Shown one piece after another: positions 15,704 to 25,215 of a DNA stretch of 64,000 nt; the first letter of the stretch is position 1; every line of letters begins with the position of its first letter. The translations under genes were made by a program, and so were the position numbers. The notes beneath the pieces were generated by a model. It did no database searches and had not been told where the DNA came from. It saw nothing but the letters and a program-made list of their open reading frames with translations. This DNA is from Ga0077530 sp046293075 (GTDB lineage: Bacteria; Pseudomonadota; Alphaproteobacteria; Rhizobiales; Hyphomicrobiaceae). Where the stretch lies: assembly GCA_046293075.1 (NCBI GenBank), contig JBKBPL010000010.1, positions 1 through 64,000 of the forward strand, written 5' to 3'.

Positions 15704-16540
15704 GTGGACATGCAGGATGGCGGACCGCCACAGGGCGCCACAAGGGATGGCGCCTCGCTTCTGAGCGAGGCGCGCCATGGGGCGGTTGCCGTTCTGACGT
15801 TGACGCGGCCGGAAGCGCGCAACAGCCTGAGCCTCGACATGCTGGCCGCGTTGCAATCGGCCGTCGACCGGCTGTCCGGTGACCGTGAGGTGAGCGCCGT
15901 GGTTCTCGCGGCGGCAGGTCCGGCCTTCTGCGCGGGCCATGATCTCAAGGAGCTGACGGCGCATCGCCGGGATGCCGATCGCGGTCGCGCATTCTATGCG
16001 CTGACCATGGGACGCTGCGCGGCGGTGATGACCTCCATCATGCGCAGCCCTAAACCGTTCATTGCGGCTGTCGAGGGCGTGGCGACGGCAGCGGGCTGCC
16101 AGCTCGTTGCGACCTGTGACCTGGCGGTCGCTGGCGCTGCGGCGAAGTTTGCGACCCCGGGGGTCGATATAGGGCTTTTCTGCTCGACGCCGATGGTGGC
16201 GCTGTCGCGCAACGTGCCGCGCAAGCGGGCGATGGAGATGCTGCTGCTCGGCGAGATGATCGGCGCGCGCGAGGCGGCGGACTACGGGCTTGTCAACCGC
16301 GTCGTCGGACAAGGCGAGGCACTCGACGGGGCGCTCGCGCTTGGCCGCGCCATCGCGAGCAAGTCGCCGGCGACGATCCGGATCGGCAAGGAGGCCTTTT
16401 ACGCCCAGATCGAAAGGCCGGTCGCCGAGGCTTATGCCTATGCGAGCGAGGTCATGGTGCGGAATATGATGCACCGTGATGCCGAGGAGGGGATCGGCGC
16501 ATTCATTGAAAAGCGCCCCCCTGCCTGGAAGGGCGAGTGA
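15704..16540 (+). CDS. Enoyl-CoA hydratase/isomerase family protein
   Basis: 278 aa, crotonase fold. The oxyanion-hole segments are FCAGHDLKEL (about residues 75-84) and GVATAAGCQL (about 124-133). The closing FIEKRPPAWKGE tail is typical. The active-site region reads FATPGVDIGLFCST rather than the E-containing hydratase motif, resembling the ECHDC3-like subgroup, so the reaction is uncertain. It starts a tight three-gene run with the VOC and CoA-binding genes (GTGA and ATGA overlaps). Confidence 0.88.
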   Translation: MDMQDGGPPQGATRDGASLLSEARHGAVAVLTLTRPEARNSLSLDMLAALQSAVDRLSGDREVSAVVLAAAGPAFCAGHDLKELTAHRRDADRGRAFYALTMGRCAAVMTSIMRSPKPFIAAVEGVATAAGCQLVATCDLAVAGAAAKFATPGVDIGLFCSTPMVALSRNVPRKRAMEMLLLGEMIGAREAADYGLVNRVVGQGEALDGALALGRAIASKSPATIRIGKEAFYAQIERPVAEAYAYASEVMVRNMMHRDAEEGIGAFIEKRPPAWKGE

Positions 16541-16986
16541 GCGTGCTGCCGCAGAAGCTGTCTCTTGTGACGCTCGGCGTCGCCGACGTCGCGGCTTCGC
16601 GCCGCTTCTATGAAGGGCTCGGATTTCGCGCGGCCGGGGTCGACGATGAGGGCGTGGCCTTCTTCGATTTGAATGGCGTGGTGCTTGCGCTGTTCGGGCG
16701 CGGGGGCTTGGCGGAGGACGCCAATGCCCCACTCGAGAGCGGTGAAGGCTTCTCGCGCATGTCCCTCGCCATCAATCTCGAGAGCGAAGCCGCGGTTGAT
16801 GCCGCCATGGCTTTCGCAGCCGAGCAGGGCGGACGCATCACGCAGCCAGCGCGCAAGGTCTTCTGGGGCGGCTATGCCGGCTATTTTGCAGATCCTGATG
16901 GATTTCTCTGGGAGATCGCCTACAACCCATTCTGGCCGCTGGATGAACTCGGCCGTCCGCAACTCCCGCCACCGAACGCGACATGA
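16537..16986 (+). CDS. VOC (glyoxalase/dioxygenase) superfamily protein
   Basis: 149 aa from GTG 16537, overlapping the previous stop by 4 bp. Paired beta-alpha-beta-beta-beta modules: LVTLGVADVAASRRFYEGLGF at the start and GGYAGYFADPDGFLWEIAYNP near the end, with the Glu of FLWEIAYNP as a likely metal ligand. Substrate unknown; similar proteins are annotated as glyoxalases. Next gene overlaps by ATGA. Confidence 0.87.
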   Translation: MSVLPQKLSLVTLGVADVAASRRFYEGLGFRAAGVDDEGVAFFDLNGVVLALFGRGGLAEDANAPLESGEGFSRMSLAINLESEAAVDAAMAFAAEQGGRITQPARKVFWGGYAGYFADPDGFLWEIAYNPFWPLDELGRPQLPPPNAT

Positions 16987-17519
16987 ACCACGACCACTAC
17001 GACGACGCTTACATCGCGGCGATCCTGAACGAGATCAAGGTGATCGCGATGGTCGGGGCCTCGGCGAACATCAATCGCCCGAGCTACTTCGCCATGAAAT
17101 ACCTGCTCGGCAAGGATTTCCGGGTCATCCCGGTCAACCCTGGGCTCGCCGGCCAGGAGATCCTTGGCCAGAAGGTGGTGGCAAGCCTTGCCGAGATCGA
17201 AGAGCCCATCGACATGGTGGACATCTTCCGCAACTCGGATGCGGCGCTCGGCATCGTGCGCGAGGCCATCAAGCTCAAGGACAAGCTCGGCCTCAAGGTC
17301 GTCTGGATGCAGCTTGCGGTGCGCAATGATGCGGCGGCAGCCGAGGCGGAAGCCGCAGGTCTCAAGGTCGTCATGAACCGCTGCCCGAAGATTGAGTACG
17401 GGCGGCTTTCCGGCGAGATCGGCTGGGCGGGCGTGAATGCCGGCATGGTCAGCTCCCGACGGCCGCAGCTCGGTGCGGGCGGTGTGCAGAACCACGTGAT
17501 CCGGCCGCGCGCCACTTAG
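16983..17519 (+). CDS. CoA-binding domain protein (YccU-like)
   Basis: 178 aa. Rossmann-type CoA-binding domain like that of succinyl-CoA synthetase alpha: VIAMVGASANINRPSYFAMKYL (start about residue 16), DFRVIPVNPGLAGQEILGQK, IDMVDIFRNSD and KVVWMQLAVRND. Stand-alone domains of this kind (YccU/YmdB neighbours) bind CoA or nucleotide; exact role unknown. Co-translated with the VOC gene. Converges on the MFS gene. Confidence 0.85.
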   Translation: MNHDHYDDAYIAAILNEIKVIAMVGASANINRPSYFAMKYLLGKDFRVIPVNPGLAGQEILGQKVVASLAEIEEPIDMVDIFRNSDAALGIVREAIKLKDKLGLKVVWMQLAVRNDAAAAEAEAAGLKVVMNRCPKIEYGRLSGEIGWAGVNAGMVSSRRPQLGAGGVQNHVIRPRAT

Positions 17520-17560
17520 CGCTCAGCAGCAAGGCGCGCCGATCATGCAATAGGGCGGCT

Positions 17561-18811
17561 TCAACCGCCATTCTGGTTCTTGCGGTACCAGCGCCCCATG
17601 AACTCTATGGCTGCCATGGTCATGAGCGAGCTGGTGAAGAGGATCGTCACGCCGACCGTGCTGCCCCAGGTGTCGAGGATGAAGGCGTAGATCGTCGGCG
17701 CCAAAGCACTGACGACGAGGATCGGTGTCGCAATCAGTCCGAGCACCCGCCCATAGCCTTCGGCGCCGAAGAGCGCGAGCGGCACGGCGCCGCGGACGAT
17801 GGTGATGACGCCCTGCGAAGCGCCCATCAGGAGCGTGAAGGCGAGGATCGGGGCGAACGCGCCCTCGCTGAAGAGCAGCAGGAGCAGCGAGAACGGCAAG
17901 GCGCCGATCGCGACGCGGGCAACAGTGAAAGCGTGCAGGTTGCGGCCGAAGACGATCTCGATGACACGGCCGCCGAATTGCGCGAAGCCCTTGAGCGAAG
18001 CAATCCAGACAGCCGTCGCGGTCGCCATGCCGGCACTCTCGAAGAGCGGCACAAGCTGGACCGAGATCACGCCGAAGACAAAGCCATTGAGCGACATGAT
18101 GAGAGCAAAAAGGATCATGCCGATGGTTCGCGCGCGCCCCTCGAGCGGGGCGCCATCGGCGGCACGCGCGGGCGCCGCAGTCGTGACGGCGCTCCCCGGC
18201 TTGGCCTCGCGGGCCGAGAGGCCCCACCAGTTCAGCGGCAGGCAGACCACGACGTTGATGAGGGCGAAGACGAGCAGCGTATTGCGCCAGCCCACGGCCT
18301 CGGAGAGTTGATGCCCAACGACCCAGAAGACGGAGGAGGCAAAGGCCCCGTAGAGGGTCAGGTAGGAAATGGCTGTACGGCCACGGCTCGGCACGGCCTG
18401 CACGGCCGAGGCAAAGGCCGCATCGTAGAGCGACATGCGCATGGCAATGCCGAGGAAGGCCCAGACGGCGAGATAGGCAAGCCAGTGGGAGACGAACCCG
18501 AGCGCAGCGAGGCCGATCGCGATCAGTATGACGCCGAGGCTCATGACCTGGCGCCCGCCCCACTGGTCGATGAGCCGGCCGATGGGCGCCGAGACCACGC
18601 CTTGCACAAGCATGGCGACGGTGAAGCCGAGGAATACGAAGCTGCGCGCAAAGCCAAGCTCTTCCGCGATCGGGGCGGCCAGGACACCGAGGCAGTAGAA
18701 GGCCGTGCCCCAGGCCGTGACCTGGGTGATGCCGACGGTGTGGACGACCCGGTGCATCGGATCTCGCCACCAGGGGAGGTGCGCGGAGACCGGATCGGAG
18801 GGCTTCTGCAT
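17561..18811 (-). CDS. MFS transporter
   Basis: 416 aa from ATG 18811 (MQKPSDPVSAHLPWWRD). About 12 hydrophobic helices with the MFS loop signature GRLIDQWGGRQVMSLG between helices 2 and 3 and a long cytoplasmic loop in the middle (SAREAKPGSAVTTAAPARA). Resembles the oxalate/formate and monocarboxylate-type MFS exchangers in the ITQVTAWGTAFYCLGV first helix, but the substrate cannot be read from sequence. The longer in-frame start at 18958 adds a non-membrane, low-complexity extension and is less likely. Confidence 0.85.
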   Translation of the reverse strand: MQKPSDPVSAHLPWWRDPMHRVVHTVGITQVTAWGTAFYCLGVLAAPIAEELGFARSFVFLGFTVAMLVQGVVSAPIGRLIDQWGGRQVMSLGVILIAIGLAALGFVSHWLAYLAVWAFLGIAMRMSLYDAAFASAVQAVPSRGRTAISYLTLYGAFASSVFWVVGHQLSEAVGWRNTLLVFALINVVVCLPLNWWGLSAREAKPGSAVTTAAPARAADGAPLEGRARTIGMILFALIMSLNGFVFGVISVQLVPLFESAGMATATAVWIASLKGFAQFGGRVIEIVFGRNLHAFTVARVAIGALPFSLLLLLFSEGAFAPILAFTLLMGASQGVITIVRGAVPLALFGAEGYGRVLGLIATPILVVSALAPTIYAFILDTWGSTVGVTILFTSSLMTMAAIEFMGRWYRKNQNGG

Positions 18812-19038
18812 GGCGGCCGGAGGGAAGGCTGGGACGGCGGGTGATGGTGGCCTGGAGCTGGCGCGGCCGATGCCCGACGTTCTGAGCGGCCACCCGCGCC
18901 ACGCCAAATGTGACGAACCATGTATCTCACGGCGCGCACAATTCTCAAACGAGAACAATTCACGTCAGGCATGACCCTTGCGGGCGGCTCGCCCCGCCGC
19001 TTGACAAGCCGGCCGCCTGGATGCTCGACGCTTCGCCC

Positions 19039-19890
19039 ATGAACTACCGCCACGCCTACCACGCCGGGAACTTTGCCGATGTCCTCAAGCACGCGGTGCT
19101 GTCGCTCGTGCTCGTGCACATGGCGAAGAAGGAGGCGCCGTTCCGCGTGATCGATACGCACGCCGGCATCGGCATGTATGACCTCGCGGGCGTCGAGGCT
19201 GCGAAGACCGGGGAATGGCAGCGCGGAATCGGCCGCCTCATGGGGCCGGACGTTTCCCCTCTGCCGGAGGCGGCCGCCGCACGCCTGACCCCATACCTTG
19301 GTGCGATCCGCGCGTCCAACCCGGACGGCGGTCTCCGCTATTACCCCGGCTCGCCATGCCTGGCGCTCGCCTTGATGCGCGCACAGGACCGGCTGGTGGC
19401 CAACGAGCTCCACGCCGAGGATGCCGAAACGCTGGCGCGGACCTTGGCGCGGGATCGGCGCGCGAAGGTTCTCGGCCTCGATGGCTGGCTTGCGCTCAAG
19501 GCGCAGCTTCCGCCGAAGGAACGGCGCGGCGTTATCCTCGTCGATCCACCCTTCGAGGAAGCGGGCGAGCTCGAGCGGCTGGCGCAGGGGCTTCAGAATG
19601 CGCGGCGCCGTTTCGCGGGCGGGGTGTATCTGCTCTGGTATCCGATCAAGGACCCCCGGCTCACCCGGCGCTTTCATGAGGCAGTGGCCGCGATGGCGCC
19701 GCCCGGGACTTTGGCCATCGAGCTGCTCGTCCGCGCGCCGACGGACGTCGACCGGCTCAATGGCTCGGGTCTTATTGTCATCAACCCGCCGTACACACTC
19801 GAGTATGACTCGAGCGTGGTGCTCTCCGTGCTGGCGGAACGGCTGTCCGACGGCGCCGGCGCGCGTGCGCAGGTCATGCGGATTGGCTGA
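19039..19890 (+). CDS. rlmJ: 23S rRNA (adenine(2030)-N6)-methyltransferase RlmJ
   Basis: 283 aa, normal for RlmJ. Starts MNYRHAYHAGNFADVLKHAVL, the hallmark of the family. The SAM-binding DTHAGIGMYDL follows at about residues 41-51, and the N6-adenine catalytic motif is VDPPFEE. It methylates A2030 of 23S rRNA. Start set at 19039 by the conserved N-terminus; the frame is open upstream. The spacer with the divergent MFS gene contains TTCTC-AAAC-GAGAA (18942-18955). Confidence 0.95.
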   Translation: MNYRHAYHAGNFADVLKHAVLSLVLVHMAKKEAPFRVIDTHAGIGMYDLAGVEAAKTGEWQRGIGRLMGPDVSPLPEAAAARLTPYLGAIRASNPDGGLRYYPGSPCLALALMRAQDRLVANELHAEDAETLARTLARDRRAKVLGLDGWLALKAQLPPKERRGVILVDPPFEEAGELERLAQGLQNARRRFAGGVYLLWYPIKDPRLTRRFHEAVAAMAPPGTLAIELLVRAPTDVDRLNGSGLIVINPPYTLEYDSSVVLSVLAERLSDGAGARAQVMRIG

Positions 19891-20156
19891 TCCGACCTCC
19901 CGATAAGGGCACGGTTTGCCTGTATTTTCGGCACTCTGCCTTATCGCCGGAGCTTCACGGAATTGTGCTTTGCCCGCATGATTTGGCGGTCGGATATTTT
20001 TGATGCGGGCTGGGGTGCCTGCGCCGACATGCATCACAGCGCCGCCCAGCCGGCGGACCGGCAAGCGCGGCGGGCATGGTTATGCGAGGGGCGTTTGTCG
20101 TCTCCCAAGCGGAAGGCACGGGCTGCTCACCACCCTCGTAGAGAAGGATTGCGGGC

Positions 20157-20372
20157 ATGCGGCAGACGGGCGTCGTCAAGTTCTTCAATCAAACCAAAGG
20201 TTATGGCTTCATTAAGCCGGACCAGGGTGGCGCTGACGTCTTCGTGCACGTCTCGGCTGTGGAGCGGTCTGGTGTCGGCGCGCTGACGGAAGGCATGCGT
20301 ATCTCGTTCGAGACGGAACCGGACAAGCGCGGCAAGGGTCCCAAGGCGATCAATCTGCAGGTCTCGGGCTAG
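20157..20372 (+). CDS. Cold-shock domain protein
   Basis: 71 aa, single cold-shock domain (OB fold). RNP1 KGYGFI at residues 14-19 and RNP2 VFVHVSAV at about 29-36 are both intact. An RNA chaperone acting on single-stranded RNA. AGAAGGA is placed 8-9 nt before the ATG. The upstream spacer of 266 bp (19891-20156) probably contains a structured leader as in cspA-type genes, but I see no clear motif. Confidence 0.95.
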   Translation: MRQTGVVKFFNQTKGYGFIKPDQGGADVFVHVSAVERSGVGALTEGMRISFETEPDKRGKGPKAINLQVSG

Positions 20373-20539
20373 GTTCTCGCGCTTCGCCGGCTGAGGGTCG
20401 GCGCGCTGTCGCGCGGTCCGCGCCGGCTGCGCGTAACGCGTGCGCAACACTGCGCGTGTCTCTGATCCCTGTGTTTCCAGAAATGTAACCATATCCCCCT
20501 AGCCTCGGCGCCGTTGATCACGGTCCTGGGTGAGGCGCT

Positions 20540-21610
20540 ATGGGTATTTTGAATGGCGTTGCTGTTGACGAGATCAGTGCACGTGGAAGCATCCGTGACA
20601 GCGACGTCGCGGCTATGCGCCGCGCATTCAACGACGACGGCACCATTTCGGCACCTGAGGCCGAAGCCCTCCTGTCGCTCAACAGCGCCTGCCGCATCAC
20701 CGACGCCACTTGGCCGCCATTCTTCATCGAGGCGCTGACCGACTATATCGTCCACCAGGCCGAGCCCGACGGCTACGTCGTGGTCGATAAGGCCGACTGG
20801 CTGATCGCGCGCATCAGCCGCGACGGCCACGTCACGACGAACACCGAGCTCGAGCTGCTGCTCAACGTGCTTGACAAAGCACGGTGGTCGCCGCCGAGCC
20901 TCGCGGCGTTCGCGCTCGCGCAGGTCCGTGATGCTGTGATCTCCGGCGTCGGCGTGACACGCGCCGGCCAGATGCTCCAGCCGGGCATGATTGGCCAAGC
21001 TGAGATCGACCTCATCCGCCGCATTCTCTTCGCCTTCGGCGGTGATGGCGGCATCGCGGTGACGCGCACTGAAGCCGAAGTCCTGATCGCGATCAACAAG
21101 GCGCTCTCCCCGGGGAAGAGCTCACCTGCTTGGACCGAGTTGTTTGTCAAGGCGGTCGGGGCCTCCGTGCTCGCGAGCCTCGGGCATCATGTCCCGCCGC
21201 GTGAGGAGGCGCTGAGGATCGAGGTGTGGGCCAAGGACGCCGACGCACGTGGCGCCGGCGCGCTGCTCGCCGATGCGGCCGGCGGTGGTGAGCAGGGATC
21301 GAGCGCCCGTGAGCGTATCGGCAGGTTCCTCGGCCGCATGGTCGCCGGCGGCGCCGGGAGCGTGTGGAGTACCTTCCGGATGCAGACGAGCGAGGAGCGC
21401 GCTCTGGCACGGCTGGAGCGGCAGCGACTGGAGATCGTCACGCAAGAGCGGATTGATGACGCCGAGTGCCAGTGGCTGATCGGGCAGCTGGGCATGGACG
21501 GCAAGCTCGATGCCAACGAGATCGAGCTCCTGGCCTTCCTGCAGCGGGAAAGCCCGATGCCGCACCCCGAGCTCGCCGCCTTCGCCGCCCGGCATGGGGT
21601 CGCGGCGTAG
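20540..21610 (+). CDS. Unknown protein with four D-G-x-I/V/L repeats
   Basis: 356 aa, soluble, no signal peptide. Four copies of an approximate DDGxIxxxEAExLLxLN unit are visible: FNDDGTISAPEAEALLSLN (about residue 30), ISRDGHVTTNTELELLLNV (about 93), FGGDGGIAVTRTEAEVLIAIN (about 166) and LGMDGKLDANEIELLAFL (about 321). Each is followed by a helical half. The pattern recalls TerB-like or EF-hand-like modules but lacks a full DxDxDG loop, so calcium binding is unproven. Function unknown. Confidence 0.8.
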   Translation: MGILNGVAVDEISARGSIRDSDVAAMRRAFNDDGTISAPEAEALLSLNSACRITDATWPPFFIEALTDYIVHQAEPDGYVVVDKADWLIARISRDGHVTTNTELELLLNVLDKARWSPPSLAAFALAQVRDAVISGVGVTRAGQMLQPGMIGQAEIDLIRRILFAFGGDGGIAVTRTEAEVLIAINKALSPGKSSPAWTELFVKAVGASVLASLGHHVPPREEALRIEVWAKDADARGAGALLADAAGGGEQGSSARERIGRFLGRMVAGGAGSVWSTFRMQTSEERALARLERQRLEIVTQERIDDAECQWLIGQLGMDGKLDANEIELLAFLQRESPMPHPELAAFAARHGVAA

Positions 21611-21624
21611 GCCGGCCGAGACGT

Positions 21625-23727
21625 TCAGAATCGGCCCTCAGCGACGAGATCGGTGATCGTCGCGACGGCCGTGACCGCGCGCGTAAGTTCTGACCGCGTG
21701 CGCTCGCTCAGCCGGTCTGGAGCGACGCGGGACGAGAGCGGGACGCCCTCCTCGGTGTCCTTGAGCTGTTGCGCCAGTATGGCGGTCAGTATGGTGCGAT
21801 GAGCTTCGATGAGGGCTGCACCTTCCCGTTCGCCAATATGCCCGGAATTGACAAGGGCCTGCAGTCGCTCCGGCGTCGCGCGGGCGCGGATGCCATGCTT
21901 GATCGCGAGAACGCGGGTGCCGGCGACGAGCGGAAAGAGGCCGTGCATCTTGAGATCGATGCGGCCGCTGCCGTCCGTCTTGAGCTTGCGGAACAGGGTC
22001 AGCGGCACGCGGGCACCGCGGGCGTGCTCGGAGAGGAGCTTGATGAAGGAGGGCGTGCGCCGCCCGACGTCGTAGGCGTGATCGAGCAGGTTCTCGACGA
22101 GCCCGATAACGCCGTGGACGGCGACGGTGTCAAAGAAGATATCGACATTCAGCAGATCCTCCGGCCTCTGGCGGCGGACCCAGCGGTCAACGGTCTCGAT
22201 CCAGCGCGCTCGGCTCATGCGCCAAGCGGCGTTCTTGCTCATTACGCCGCCCTTGCAGAAGTGGATGCCGACCGCATCGAGGATGTCCGAGATCTCCTCG
22301 CCAAGCGCGGCGAACCAGCGGTCTTCCGGTCCGTCAGGTGCGCCCTCGGCATAGACGATGGCGTGGTCCTGGTCGGCGGCGAGGAGGCTTTCGCCGCGTC
22401 CGGCTGAGCCGAGGATCATCAGTGCGTAGGCAACCGGCGGCTCGCCACGCCCCGCGGCAGCGAGCCGCTGCTCCGCCATGGATGCGGCGCGGCGGGCGAT
22501 GGCGCAGATCTCCGAGCTGATGACCGATGAAACGAGACGCGCGTCGACTTCTTCCTCGAGCAGCAAGCGTGCCATCGAGGGAAGCTGCGCCCACGCCTGC
22601 GCCAGGGTGGCCACATCGGCGGCGCTCTCAATCTGGTCGCCAAGCATCATAGCCGTGGTGGCGCGATGGCGCAGCAAGTTGCGCGTGGTCAGCGCGCCGA
22701 CCAGGGCGCCGTCGGGGCCCACGACGCCGAGATGGCGGATCGAGAGACGGTCCATGCGACCGATGGCGCGATAGACGAAGGCATCCTGGTCGACCGTGTG
22801 CAAAGGGCGCGTGGCGATCTCGTCGAGTGGGCGGGCCAGGGCTGCAGCACCACCAGTTGCGATCGCCCTCAGCACGTCGCGCTCGGTGACGATGCCGATG
22901 CCGTGTTCGGGCGAGGCGACGAAGACCGAGCTCACGCCCTTCTCGAGCAGCAGCGCCATGGCCTCCTTGAGGCTCGTCGTTCCCGGCGCGGTCAATGGCG
23001 GCACGCGCATGACATCACGCACGCGGTGGCGGTAGGGAAAGCTGTCGACTTTGATTAGCGTTCGCGTCGGATCGGCAGCAGGCGGCAGGTCGACTGTTAT
23101 GAGGCCGCCCCCGTTCCGCGCCTCCTGCTCCGCACGCGCACGCGCGGCGGCCTGCACCTCGGCCAGGGTGCGGATCCCGCGCCGGCGCAAATGGGGGATG
23201 AGGGCGACGAAAGCCTGCGCCGCCGCGACGGCATCGCCGATGGCGGTGTGCCGGCCTTCAATCTCGATGCCGAGTGCGCTGCAGATGCTGTCAAGGTCAT
23301 CATGCGGACCAGCCTCAGAGGTGAGACGGGCGAGAAGGCGGACATCGAGCGTGCGCGGCTCTTTCCACGTCCGGCCGGTGAGCTGGTACTCGCGGCGCAG
23401 GATCGCCATGTCGTAGCTGATTGTGTGGCCGATCAGGATCGCGCTGCCGAGGAAGGCTTCCATGGTTGGTGCCAGCGCCGCAAAGTCGCGGGCGCCGGCG
23501 AGATGCTGCCGGGTGATGCCGTTCACCTTGCTGGCCTGGGGCGGAATGTCGACGCCCGGGTCGACCAGCGTGCTCAGGCACTCGTCGCGCAGTACGTTCC
23601 CGCCGCGAATGCGTACGGCGCCAAATTGGATCAGGCGCGCGGTCTTGACGTCGAGCCCGGTCGTCTCGGTGTCGATGGCAACGGCATCGAGTGCGACGAG
23701 CGGTGTGGAAGGTGCGGGCGACAACAT
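21625..23727 (-). CDS. Exonuclease - CBS pair - DUF294 nucleotidyltransferase fusion protein
   Basis: 700 aa, three parts. Residues about 10-190 are a DnaQ-like 3'-5' exonuclease (IDTETTGLD with Asp19/Glu21; HTAIGDA with His/Asp near 160-164). Residues about 238-355 are two CBS domains (VSSVFVASPEHGIGIVTERD). Residues about 375-700 are a DUF294/GlnD-like nucleotidyltransferase with LGSAGRGESLLAADQDHA and its C-terminal partner. The CBS and nucleotidyltransferase parts usually sit together in signalling proteins; the exonuclease fusion is unusual. Start at 23727 chosen because the preceding 23 residues of the open frame are unlike the family. Confidence 0.88.
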   Translation of the reverse strand: MLSPAPSTPLVALDAVAIDTETTGLDVKTARLIQFGAVRIRGGNVLRDECLSTLVDPGVDIPPQASKVNGITRQHLAGARDFAALAPTMEAFLGSAILIGHTISYDMAILRREYQLTGRTWKEPRTLDVRLLARLTSEAGPHDDLDSICSALGIEIEGRHTAIGDAVAAAQAFVALIPHLRRRGIRTLAEVQAAARARAEQEARNGGGLITVDLPPAADPTRTLIKVDSFPYRHRVRDVMRVPPLTAPGTTSLKEAMALLLEKGVSSVFVASPEHGIGIVTERDVLRAIATGGAAALARPLDEIATRPLHTVDQDAFVYRAIGRMDRLSIRHLGVVGPDGALVGALTTRNLLRHRATTAMMLGDQIESAADVATLAQAWAQLPSMARLLLEEEVDARLVSSVISSEICAIARRAASMAEQRLAAAGRGEPPVAYALMILGSAGRGESLLAADQDHAIVYAEGAPDGPEDRWFAALGEEISDILDAVGIHFCKGGVMSKNAAWRMSRARWIETVDRWVRRQRPEDLLNVDIFFDTVAVHGVIGLVENLLDHAYDVGRRTPSFIKLLSEHARGARVPLTLFRKLKTDGSGRIDLKMHGLFPLVAGTRVLAIKHGIRARATPERLQALVNSGHIGEREGAALIEAHRTILTAILAQQLKDTEEGVPLSSRVAPDRLSERTRSELTRAVTAVATITDLVAEGRF

Positions 23728-24019
23728 GGCTGAGGCATCCCTGGCGCCGAATAGGCCGCTACCATGTTTCAGCCTACCTGCACTCGAAACGTGCACGATA
23801 TTAGCCTTTAGCGGCAGCGCCTAGTTCGCGTGGCCCGGCCGCGAATCGCGTGCAGGCACACGAGCGGCTTGGCCGGCCAGCAGGTTGTGGTAGGGAAGGC
23901 TGAGCGATCCTTCATTCATCGCACCACGCAAGCGCACGCTTTCGTCGAATTGGTTCCGGGCAGTGTCATCCGCAACTCGGGTCGCGACGGCTCGGGGATG
24001 AAGCCAGGGAGGCGTTGAT

Positions 24020-25099
24020 ATGACCGCGCGGGTCGTTCGGCCCTTGATCCGAAGGCTCGGGGTGGCCGCCAGTGCCATGCTGCTGGCTCTGGTCGCGGCT
24101 TGCCGGCCGGATGTGCCGGGCTTGCCCGCGCTGGCCGCGCGCCTCGACGGCACGACGGTCTCAGGCCTTTCGTCGGGCGCGTACATGGCAGGGCAGGTTC
24201 ATCTCGCGCACAACTCGATCATTACCGGCGCGGCGCTGATCGCCGGAGGTCCCTACGGTTGTGCGCAGAGCATCTACACGCGCGGCATCTTCGGGCCGGG
24301 CTCAGCACTGATCAACGCCTCGCGGGCGATCAACGGCTGCATGGCCAACGACCTCGCGGCCTGGGGCGTACCGAACCCGAGCCAGCTCGCCGAGCAGGCC
24401 CGCAGCCTGGCCAGGGAGGGACGCATCGATCCGCTCGAGACAACCGCCGGCGACCGCATCTATTTGTTCTCGGGCGCCAAAGACGAGACGGTGGTGCCGG
24501 CGATCGGGCTTGCGGCGCTGAGATTCTACGAGCTGATCGGCGTGCCGCCTGATCACATCAAGCGCGTCGCGGACCTGCCGGCCGGGCACGGCTTCATTGC
24601 CGAGGGCAAGGGCGTTGCCTGTGGAGTCACGGCTCGCCCCTACATCAATAACTGCGGCTATGATCAGGCCGGTGACCTCCTCGCCAGTCTGCTCGGGCCA
24701 CTGGCACCGCCGGATGCCTCAGTCCCCGTCGAGCGCGTCGTCTTCGATCAGCACGCCTTCACCGGCGACCTCATCAGTCATGGCCTCGCGCGTGAGGGCG
24801 TCGTGCTCGTGCCGGACGGCTGCCGGCGCGAAGCCGGCTGTCGCATTCACGTCGCTTTTCACGGTTGCCGTCAGTCGCGTGCGGAGGTCGGCGACACGTT
24901 CATCGAGGATAGCGGGTACAGCCGCTGGGCGGGGCCCAACCGGCTGATCGTGCTCATGCCGCAGGCGGAAGCCAGCACCGCCAATCCCTACGGCTGCTGG
25001 GACTGGTGGGGTTACACGGGCGCCGACTATCTCACGCGCAAGGGGCCGCAGATCGTTGCGATCCGCCGCATGCTTGACCGGCTCGCCGCGCGCAACTAG
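24020..25099 (+). CDS. PHB depolymerase-like esterase, predicted lipoprotein
   Basis: 359 aa. Hydrophobic N-terminus ending in LVAAC, a lipobox with Cys28. Serine nucleophile box G-L-S-S-G (Ser51) in VSGLSSGAYMAGQVHLA, a later His in HVAFHGCRQ and the characteristic NPYGCWDWWGYTG near the C-terminus match extracellular poly(3-hydroxybutyrate) depolymerases and related secreted esterases. Many cysteines suggest disulfides. Likely membrane-anchored in the periplasm. GGGAGG lies about 10 nt before the ATG. Confidence 0.87.
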   Translation: MTARVVRPLIRRLGVAASAMLLALVAACRPDVPGLPALAARLDGTTVSGLSSGAYMAGQVHLAHNSIITGAALIAGGPYGCAQSIYTRGIFGPGSALINASRAINGCMANDLAAWGVPNPSQLAEQARSLAREGRIDPLETTAGDRIYLFSGAKDETVVPAIGLAALRFYELIGVPPDHIKRVADLPAGHGFIAEGKGVACGVTARPYINNCGYDQAGDLLASLLGPLAPPDASVPVERVVFDQHAFTGDLISHGLAREGVVLVPDGCRREAGCRIHVAFHGCRQSRAEVGDTFIEDSGYSRWAGPNRLIVLMPQAEASTANPYGCWDWWGYTGADYLTRKGPQIVAIRRMLDRLAARN

Positions 25100-25215
25100 G
25101 CACGGCCGCAACTTGGACCATCACCACGCGACCTGATTGCACCCTTCAGGACGGCGGATATAGTGCACGCCCTTGCCGCAGAGGCGTGGCATCGCGCATT
25201 CGGAGGGAGCAGACC

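Noticed and set aside
15422..16732. 436-aa leftward frame opposite the enoyl-CoA hydratase
   Set aside because: Antisense to two well-supported genes, with composition typical of a reverse-strand shadow.
18541..20064. 507-aa leftward frame spanning rlmJ and part of the MFS gene
   Set aside because: It is out of frame with the MFS transporter and antisense to rlmJ; no motif of its own.
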